Positions 42,630 through 50,200 of a stretch of DNA of 64,000 nucleotides are shown in pieces. Numbering within the stretch: position 1 is the first letter of the stretch; the number at the start of each line of letters is the position of its first letter. This DNA comes from an uncultured Allorhizobium sp. Its GTDB lineage: Bacteria; Pseudomonadota; Alphaproteobacteria; Rhizobiales; Rhizobiaceae. The notes beneath the pieces were generated by a model. That model did not search any database. It saw only the letters and a list, made by a program, of their open reading frames with translations, and had not been told where the DNA came from. Location: NCBI GenBank assembly GCA_958439205.1, contig OY288189.1, positions 1,151,001 through 1,215,000 on the forward strand, written 5' to 3'. Made by a program: the position numbers and the translations under genes.

Positions 42630-42657
42630 AAAAGGCCGGCGAAAACGCCGGCCTTTT
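42630..42657. terminator. Bidirectional rho-independent terminator
   Basis: AAAAGGCCGGCG and CGCCGGCCTTTT, a 12-bp stem with an AAAA loop. T-tracts exist on both strands, so it serves the small acidic protein gene and the convergent TerC/DUF475 gene. Confidence 0.9.
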
Positions 42658-42679
42658 CTTGTAATTGTGAAGCGATCTA

Positions 42680-43783
42680 TCAGATGTTCTCGGCCACGGT
42701 TTCGTGGGCGAGGCGTTCCTCTTCCGCCCGCTCTTCGCGGTTGTACTTGATGGACGACCAGAGCGAGATGCCGATCAGAGCCGCGCCACCGAGGCCGGTG
42801 ATGACTTCCGGGATGTGGAACAGCGTCTGCACATACATGATCACCGATAGGATCAGGATGGCGTAGAAGGCGCCGTGTTCCAGATAGCGGTACTCCGCCA
42901 GCGTGCCCTTTTCGACCAGCATGATGGTCATCGAGCGCACATACATGGCGCCGATGCCAAGGCCGATCGCGATGATGAAGAGGTTCTGCGTCAGCGCGAA
43001 GGCGCCGATGACGCCGTCAAACGAGAAGCTGGCGTCGAGCACTTCGAGATAGATGAAGGCGCCGAGACCGCCCTTGGCCGCTTCGCTCATGGTCTTTTGC
43101 GAGGCATCCAGAAGTCCACCCAGCACTTCGACAGCCAGGAAGGTCACCAGGCCGTAGATGGCGGAGTAAACGAAGGTCGTCGATTCCTCGCCTTCGAGCA
43201 GGTTGGAGAACAGCAGGATCAGCAGAAGGACCAGCGCGATCTCGATGCCCTTGATGGAGGCCGAGCGCGCCATGTGCTTCTCGATCCACTCGATCCAGTG
43301 CACGTCCTTCTCATGGTTGAAGAAATAGGTGAGGCCGACCATCATCAGGAACGTGCCGCCGAACGCTGCGATCGGAAGATGCGCGTCGTTCATAATGCGG
43401 GCATATTCTGCCGGCTCGCGCGCAGCCAGAATGATCGCTTCAATCGGCCCGATCTGGGCGGCGATGACCACGATGAGCAGCGGGAAGACGATGCGCATGC
43501 CGAAGACGGCGATGATGATGCCCCAGGTCAGGAAGCGCTGCTGCCAGACGGGGGTCATGTCCTTCAGCTTGTTGGCGTTGACGATCGCGTTGTCGAAGGA
43601 CAGCGAGATCTCAAGGACCGCCAGAACTGCGCAGATGAAGAAGACGGTTGCCATGCCGGCGATCGTGCCGGTCGACTGCCAGCCGAGAACACCGCCGAGG
43701 ATGAGGCCGATCGCCGTGACGATGAAGGCCCAGCGGAAATAGCCGAGGGTGGAGCTTCCACCGGTTGCTGCTGCAGTGCTCAT
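42680..43783 (-). CDS. TerC-like DUF475 integral membrane protein
   Basis: A 367-residue protein with about nine helices. LAVLEISLSFDNAIVNANKL and EVLDASFSFDGVIGAFALT are the paired 'E.slSfDnaiv' motifs of the TerC/DUF475 family, whose acidic residues lie within helices and are thought to bind metal (manganese export for Alx/TerC relatives). ATG at 43783 is set by GGAGAA six to seven bases upstream. That ribosome-binding segment is inside a perfect hairpin, so translation may be regulated. Convergent with the small acidic gene. Confidence 0.88.
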   Translation of the reverse strand: MSTAAATGGSSTLGYFRWAFIVTAIGLILGGVLGWQSTGTIAGMATVFFICAVLAVLEISLSFDNAIVNANKLKDMTPVWQQRFLTWGIIIAVFGMRIVFPLLIVVIAAQIGPIEAIILAAREPAEYARIMNDAHLPIAAFGGTFLMMVGLTYFFNHEKDVHWIEWIEKHMARSASIKGIEIALVLLLILLFSNLLEGEESTTFVYSAIYGLVTFLAVEVLGGLLDASQKTMSEAAKGGLGAFIYLEVLDASFSFDGVIGAFALTQNLFIIAIGLGIGAMYVRSMTIMLVEKGTLAEYRYLEHGAFYAILILSVIMYVQTLFHIPEVITGLGGAALIGISLWSSIKYNREERAEEERLAHETVAENI

Positions 43784-44168
43784 GTGCGGTTCTCCTGGCT
43801 GGAGAACAGATACAGAGTGGAGATGCGAAGCGCCCTGCACGCCTTCGCATGAAGCATGATCGAATTGTTCATTTTTATAGAATCCGCCGGCTCAAATTGC
43901 TGGCGGTACCGACATCACGAGAGCGCCGTAAACTCTCGCCAGAGGGGCCCGGCACCAGGTTCGGACGCGGTGATGCTGAAATCACGGCGCCTCACGTTCT
44001 TGTTAACGAACATTGCTCAAACGTCAAGATTTAAGGCAGGCGAGGCGCCATAGTTGATCGTATTGCGAAAAGGCGGTGCATCCGAAAATGGCGCGGTCTC
44101 GAACGTGTGCGACGGCAAACGAAAACTGCGGTGATGCCTCGCGACGCTTTGAGATTGCGGCTTTGCGT
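43784..44168 (-). other. Intergenic region with structured TerC leader
   Basis: About 385 bases without a gene. The part next to 43783 is the 5' leader of the TerC-like gene, with several hairpins when read on the minus strand. TATAAA at 43874-43879 (minus) may be a -10 element. The remainder, 43940-44168, shows nothing recognisable. Confidence 0.6.
43789..43807 (-). promoter_or_regulatory. Hairpin enclosing the TerC-like ribosome binding site
   Basis: On the minus-strand RNA, GTTCTCC-AGCCA-GGAGAAC is a perfect 7-bp stem. The 3' arm is the GGAGAA Shine-Dalgarno of the gene starting at 43783, so the closed form would hide it. A second hairpin, ATGCGAAG paired with CTTCGCAT (43823-43850), lies just upstream in the leader. 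Confidence 0.6.
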
Positions 44169-44591
44169 TTACTGCTGGGCGTTGCCGATCACCAAGGTCG
44201 GACGCAGGGCAAGACTGTTGCTGACGGTGCAGATTTCTTCTGCGCGGTGGGCGATTGCCTGTTGCTGCTCCAGATCGAGCGCGCCTTGAAAGTCGAATTC
44301 TACCGTGAAGCCGATGAAGCGGGATGGTTCGTCGGCGGCCTTTTCACCGCTGACCGCCACTGCGACGCCTTCGAAGCTGCGCGCAAGGCCGATTTCGCGG
44401 GCGGCGATGCGGGCGCTCATGCTCATGCAGGCGGCGAGCGAGGCGAGCAGCAAGTCGAGCGGATTGAAGCCCGGCTGAGTGGGCCCGGTGACGATTTCCA
44501 GTTCGCCGCCGGTCACTGAGCGAATGCCAGGATAGCCGGTTTTGCCGAGAGTGGCGGTCGCGCCGATCGGTCGGTCCTTCAAGTCTGCCAT
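44169..44591 (-). CDS. OsmC-family protein
   Basis: A 140-residue protein of the OsmC/Ohr superfamily. NPLDLLLASLAACMSMSARIAAREIG carries the first conserved Cys (LAACMSM); the second family cysteine is in EEICTVSNSL. Such pairs reduce organic hydroperoxides in Ohr/OsmC, so peroxide detoxification is likely. ATG at 44591 has GGGGA just upstream. It sits alone, downstream of a small secreted protein gene on the same strand. Confidence 0.88.
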   Translation of the reverse strand: MADLKDRPIGATATLGKTGYPGIRSVTGGELEIVTGPTQPGFNPLDLLLASLAACMSMSARIAAREIGLARSFEGVAVAVSGEKAADEPSRFIGFTVEFDFQGALDLEQQQAIAHRAEEICTVSNSLALRPTLVIGNAQQ

Positions 44592-44652
44592 CGGGGTCCC
44601 CAATCTCCAAGTCGGACAGAATAGGGACCCGTAGCAGGTGCGGCAAGCAATG

Positions 44653-45054
44653 TCAGATGCTGCTGCCGATGCGGGCCGTGCCGGTTTCTCCGTTGTCGCG
44701 GATCCACTTCAAGCGCTTGTCACCGGTGCGGATCAGTTCGAAGCACATCGGTGCTCCCTTGTACCAGCTGGTGAACTGCTGGCAGAGGCGGTCGCCCTTG
44801 ATCCACCACTTGCCCTTGTCGTTCGGCTTGGCGAAACGACCGAGGCCGAGCGCTTCACCTGATCCGTCGACCTGCCCGTCAGGGCGGTAATTGAGCGGGA
44901 ATTCACCGCCGAAGGGCACAGCGAGGTAAATGCGTTTGCCGATGATCTCGCCCTTGATGTCATTGGCTGTGAAGCGCTCGTTCGCCATCGCAGCGGATGA
45001 GGCTAAGGCGAGCGTCAGGAGCGTGATCAATCCGGCGCGCAAGCTGCTGGTCAT
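44653..45054 (-). CDS. Small secreted hypothetical protein
   Basis: A 133-residue protein with a signal peptide (MTSSLRAGLITLLTLALASS, cleavage near AMA-NE). The mature domain has FTANDIKGEIIGKRIYLAVP near its start and KGKWWIKGDRLCQQF then CFELIRTG, with two cysteines likely paired. The pattern resembles rhizobial proteins annotated as hypothetical with an 'I.G.W' periplasmic fold, but I give no family. GGGAGAT precedes the ATG. Confidence 0.7.
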   Translation of the reverse strand: MTSSLRAGLITLLTLALASSAAMANERFTANDIKGEIIGKRIYLAVPFGGEFPLNYRPDGQVDGSGEALGLGRFAKPNDKGKWWIKGDRLCQQFTSWYKGAPMCFELIRTGDKRLKWIRDNGETGTARIGSSI

Positions 45055-45142
45055 AATGAAGATCTCCCGTTCGAATTGGTTTACGGAGATTTCTACGGCG
45101 CGGGAGCGCGACTGGATCACGGACGAGGTGCTTTGCGGCCTA

Positions 45143-47230
45143 TCAGTTCCGGATGAAGACGTTCACGGAGGCTGCTCTGCCTTCGGCATCGATGACCGTG
45201 AGCGTCGATTGCCCGGAACCCTCCGGGTGCCATTCGCCGATTCGTCTTCGCGTGCTGTCGCTCATCGGCTTGCCGTCGACCAGCCAACGGAATGGCGCCC
45301 GCCCGGCCTGCATCTTCATGACGACGGGTAAGGCTTCTCCATCCGGTCCCTTGCCGAGCTCCAGCACCGAACCTTCGAGCGGATAGACGATCTGCGGCGG
45401 GCGCTCGCGAGCCGAGACGGAGATGAGACCGTTCGGGTCAACGGAGAAGCGGCGGAGTGACTGCGGCAGTTCGGAGGCGGCGATGCGGTTGGCGCCTGTC
45501 GGCGCGCGGGGCAGGGCGTTTCCAGCCAGACCCGACTTGGCGAAGGCCTCGAACAGGAGGGGGGCCGCCGTCTGATAGCCGGAGATGCCGGGGACGGCAG
45601 CGTTGTCCGGGCGGCCGATCCAGACGCCGAGTACATAGCGACCGTCATAGCCGACCGACCAGGCGTCACGATAACCATAGCTGGTGCCGGTCTTGTAGGC
45701 GATGCCGGCAGGCGGGCTTCCCGTTGGCGGCAGAACGTCGCCGAGAACGTCGGCGACCGTCCAGGCGGCTGAGGGTTCGAAAAGTGGCTGTTCGTCGATC
45801 AGTTCAGCCTTGTCACGGATGCCATCGCCGAGCCGGACCGGCTGTTCGCGGTTGGCGAGACCGGCGTATAGCTGCACGAGATCCTTCAGCGTTATGCCGG
45901 CACCGCCGAGCGCAATCGCCAGACCCGGGGCCTCGTTCGGCGGGAGCTTCAGCGTCACACCGGCGCGGCGCAGGCGCACCATCAGACGCGAGGGGCCGAC
46001 GGCATCGAGCAGGCGTACGGCGGGCACGTTGAGCGACAGCTGCAGCGCCTGGCGGATGCTGACATCCCCCTGATACTGCATGTCGAAGTTCTTCGGGCGA
46101 TAGCCGAAGAAGTCGGCCGGGCGATCCTCGACGATGGTTTCCTGGGCGACCAGACCCTGCTCGAAGGCAAGGCCATAGATGAAGGGCTTCAGCGCCGAAC
46201 CCGGTGAGCGCTCTGCCCGCGTCATGTCGATCCAGCCGGAGCGGGATGCATCGAAATAGTCGGCAGCGCCGACTTCAGCGACGATTTCGCCGGTGGTGGC
46301 ATCGGCCATCAACAGAGCGAGCGATACCTTGGGGTCGAGCTTGCGGCCCGCTTCGAGCGCCACCTTTTCGAGGATCTCCTGGACCGGGCGCAGAATGGTG
46401 GTCTGGTGGGTGCTGGCCTCGGGTGCCTTGCGCCGAGCGGCTTCGGCGAGATGGGGCGCCAGCGCCGGCAATTGACGCCGAACGGTCGGGAGCGAGGCGT
46501 TGAGCGCCAGCTCGACTTCTGTCTCGTCGACGACCTCTGCCTCGCGGGCGCGTTCGAGAACCCGCTTGCGGGCTTCGAACGCATTGTCGCGGTAGCGGTC
46601 CGGGCGGCGCTTTTCGGGTAGCTGGGGCAGGGCGACCAACAGCGCTGCCTCGGTTGTCGACAGGCGCTTGGGTTCCTTGCCAAACCAGGCGAGGCTTGCC
46701 GCGCGCACGCCTTCGAGATTGCCGCCATAGGGGGCGTGGGTCAGATAGAGGTTGAGGATCTCCGTCTTCGACAGGCGCCGCTCGATCTGGATCGCGCGGG
46801 CGATCTGGATGAGCTTGGCGCTGATCGAGCGTTCCCGACGCGGTTCGATCAGGCGGGCGACCTGCATCGAGAGCGTCGAGGCGCCGGAGACGATGCGGCC
46901 GTTGGCGGCAAGCTGCCAGGCGGCGCGACCGAGCGCCAGAAGATCGACGCCGGAATGGCTCTCATAGCGGCGGTCCTCATAGGCGACGAGCATTCGCAGC
47001 AAGGCCGGATCGACGTCATTGATTGTGGTTTCGAGCCGCCACAGACCTTCGCGGGTCGCGAAGGCGCGCAAGAGTTGGCCGTCGCGATCGAGGATTTCGG
47101 TCGAGACCTCCCGCGCCGCGTTCAGCGGGGGAGGGTAATTCCTGTCTGCCCAGTCCAGCGCAGCAAGGGAGGCAGCGACCGCGATGGCGACCGCCCCGAT
47201 GCTGATCCCGATGCGCCTCGCCCGACCCAT
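45143..47230 (-). CDS. pbpC: Penicillin-binding protein 1C
   Basis: A 695-residue bifunctional peptidoglycan synthase. An N-terminal membrane helix (about 8-25) is followed by the glycosyltransferase domain (about 55-225; YEDRRYESHSGVDLLALGRA, with the catalytic Glu). The transpeptidase domain (about 290-550) has SPGSALKPFIYGLAFEQG with the active Ser and KTGTSYGYRD. The C-terminal 90 residues are the BiPBP_C domain. Its ATG overlaps the stop of the alpha-2-macroglobulin gene by one base, the arrangement common for YfhM/PbpC in proteobacteria. Confidence 0.94.
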   Translation of the reverse strand: MGRARRIGISIGAVAIAVAASLAALDWADRNYPPPLNAAREVSTEILDRDGQLLRAFATREGLWRLETTINDVDPALLRMLVAYEDRRYESHSGVDLLALGRAAWQLAANGRIVSGASTLSMQVARLIEPRRERSISAKLIQIARAIQIERRLSKTEILNLYLTHAPYGGNLEGVRAASLAWFGKEPKRLSTTEAALLVALPQLPEKRRPDRYRDNAFEARKRVLERAREAEVVDETEVELALNASLPTVRRQLPALAPHLAEAARRKAPEASTHQTTILRPVQEILEKVALEAGRKLDPKVSLALLMADATTGEIVAEVGAADYFDASRSGWIDMTRAERSPGSALKPFIYGLAFEQGLVAQETIVEDRPADFFGYRPKNFDMQYQGDVSIRQALQLSLNVPAVRLLDAVGPSRLMVRLRRAGVTLKLPPNEAPGLAIALGGAGITLKDLVQLYAGLANREQPVRLGDGIRDKAELIDEQPLFEPSAAWTVADVLGDVLPPTGSPPAGIAYKTGTSYGYRDAWSVGYDGRYVLGVWIGRPDNAAVPGISGYQTAAPLLFEAFAKSGLAGNALPRAPTGANRIAASELPQSLRRFSVDPNGLISVSARERPPQIVYPLEGSVLELGKGPDGEALPVVMKMQAGRAPFRWLVDGKPMSDSTRRRIGEWHPEGSGQSTLTVIDAEGRAASVNVFIRN

Positions 47231-50200
47231 CAGGGTGCGGTCGAGACCGTCATCGCACCGGCTGCCGTGCGCGCCGACAGCTGTGGGCGATACATGTCTT
47301 CGACGCTCGCTGCGGGCAGGTCATAGGTGCCGGGCGTGACGGCGCGGACGACATAGGCCAGCGTGATCGTGCCGTTTTCGCCTTCGCCGCGATTGATGGC
47401 CGCCACGAAGCGGTCGCTGCGGAATTCGAGATGCGCGGTCTCGGTCTGGCCGATCCAGTCGAAGTTGGCGAGGGCCGCGCTGTCGACAAGGCTTGGATTA
47501 TCGATCTCGAAGCCGGCCGGAAGCAGATCGGTGACCAGCAGCTGCGCCGGCCATTCGTCTTCTTCCGTTACTTCCAGCACCACAACATAACGTTCGTTCT
47601 GGATCGCTTCGGTGACGTTGGCTTCCTCTCCATCGAGACCGTAATAGGTCTTGGTGATCTCGAAGCCTTCGCCACCGGCTGCCGGCGGTTCGACCGGGGC
47701 TGCGACCGTCGTGATCGCTGCACTGACCGGATCAAGCCCGGTATTGGTCAGCGTCATCGGCGCCTGGAGTAGGGCGTCGCCCGGGATGGTGGCGGCATAG
47801 GCGCCGGTCTTTTCGGCACCGTTGACATCCAGCTTCAGACCGTTGTCGTCCTGCTGGAGCGCGCGGGCGGCAAGCAGCATCCAGGTCTGTTCCTGGGTGC
47901 TGAGTGTCTGCTTTGCCTTCCACTCGTCGGCCACGACCTTTGCCAGGATCGGGACGACAGGCGGAACCGGTCGGCTTTCGGCGGCAAGGGCCAGAACGCC
48001 AGCGGCATCGCGAAGCGCCGAGCCATAGTCCGAGCGGGAGAAGCTGACCGGCGTCAAGCGGGCTTGTTCGCTCATGCCGGCTGCATCGAGGAAGACGCCG
48101 TTGGCCCGCTCGCTGTCACCATAGAGCGACAAGGCTGCTGCCAGATGCGCTTTCGAGAGCGGTGTCGGGAAGTCGCCCAGCATTGTATCAGCGTAGTAGC
48201 GCAGGTCGCTGAGAGAGGCCTTGCGGCTGCGGGCAAGCACATAGAGCGCATAGGCGATGTCGTTGCCGCGCGTGCGGATGTCGTTGTCGTAGGCGATGCG
48301 GTTCTGCAGGTTCTGCAGCGCCTGGACGAGTGCTTCCTCCGGCACGTCGAACTTCTGCTCGCGGGCGCGGGTCAGGAAGTCGGTGACATAGGCGTCGAGC
48401 CAGAGGCTTTCAGAACCCGGTGCCCAGAGGCCGAAGGAGCCGCTCGACGACTGATAGGCCAGCACACGCAGGATGCCGTCCTGGACGCGCTTGTTAATCG
48501 CCTCGTCTTCCGGCAGGCCGGAGAGCTTGGCTAGTTCATCGAAGTAAAGAAGCGGCAGCGCGCGGCTGGTGGTCTGTTCGGCGCAGCCATAGGGGTAGCG
48601 GTCGAGCGCCATCAGCAGGCCCGGAATATCGAGGCCGTCTGCGCGCGCGACATTCAGGCTGACCGAGGCGCCCTGCAGCAGGCTGTCGGCGAGCAGGTCG
48701 CCGTCGACGGTCAGGCTCTTGCCGGGTGCCAGCGCAATGACCTGCCGCTCGGTGATCGGCAGTGTCGCCGGACGGACGGGAAGGTCCAAAGACTGACTGA
48801 CGGCGATGCCGTCGGCGCCAGAAAGTGCGATGTCGATGGCTCCGTCGCCGGGTATGTTCGCCATCAGCGGCAGCGTGACGGTGGTGGTTTCACCTGCGGT
48901 CAGCGCAACCTCCTGGCTTTCCGCGCCACCGACGCTGACCGGACCATTGCCGGTGACAGCGAGCGTGTAGGTGCCTGTTGGCGCGTCTGTTGCCGCGATA
49001 TCGAGGCGAAGGCTGCTCTGGTCGTCAGGCGCGAGGAATTTCGGCAGGCTCGCCGTCACGACGACTGGATCGCGGATGATCACGTCCGTCTCGCTGTGGC
49101 CGACGCCGGTCTTCGACCAGGCCCAGGCCATGACACGCGCGGTGCCGTTGAATTGGGGTATGTCGAAGGAGACGGTCGCCTTGCCGTCTGCATCGAGCTT
49201 CACGGGGCCGGAGAAGAAGGCCACGAGCTTTTCGCGCGGCGGATTGCCTTGCAGGGCGACCTGTCCGCCGTCACCACCGGTTCGCAGACGTCCGGTTGCG
49301 CCCAGCGAGCCATCGATCAGGCGGCCATAGAGGTCGCGCAGTTCAAGGCCGAGGCGGCGCTGGCCGAAGTAGTAGCTTTCCGGATCGGGTGTCTCGTAGC
49401 GGGTGAGGTTGAGGATCCCGACGTCGACGGCGGCGACCATCACATGGGCTTCCTCGCCGATGCCGGCGCCGGTCACTTCCACAGGGATTTCGAGCGGCTG
49501 GCGGGGCAGAGTTTTTTCCGGCGGCGAAAGCTTGATAGCCAACTTGTCGGCACCCGGATCGACGGCGAGCCAGGCAATGCCGATCGCGCGCGCCGGCATG
49601 CGGCTTTCCTCTGCATCACCCGGACGGAAGAGGGTCGCGGTCACATAGGCCCCGGCGCCGAATTCTGCTGTCACGGGGATCTCGATTTCCGTGCCAGTGG
49701 CCGGGACGTCTGCAACCTGTGTGAAGATCAGAGCATCCGTACCCGAGGTGACGATGACCTGGCCGGCAAAGCGCGGCGAGATCTTGAGCTTAGCGGTGTC
49801 GCCGACCTGATAGGACGGCTTGTCGAGGCCGATTTCGAGGGCGTCCGGCGTCTCGGTGGAGCTTGCGGTGACGAACCAGCCAGCATCGAAATCGACGCTG
49901 GTCACCGCGCCGCCCTGTTCGACCTCCAGGCGGTGACTGCCCCAGGTGACGGGTACTGAAAGCGCAGTTCCGTCGGCTGCGATGTCTGTGGTGCCATCGG
50001 CCACGAGCTTGGTCGTGGTGATCGGTTCGTAGCGCCAGGACGATCCCTCGCGGTACCACTGGTAGTTCCGCTCCAGCTTGATCAGCTTCCAACTCGCACC
50101 GGCAAGGGCCTGACGCTGGCCATCGGGGCCGAGGGCGATCAGGTTGAAGGCGGCATTGGTGTTTTCGGCGAGATCGCCCTCGAATTCCGGCTTGATGCCA

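Noticed and set aside
43784..43960. yybP-ykoY manganese riboswitch upstream of the TerC/DUF475 gene
   Set aside because: The conserved riboswitch core sequences were not found; only unrelated simple hairpins are visible.
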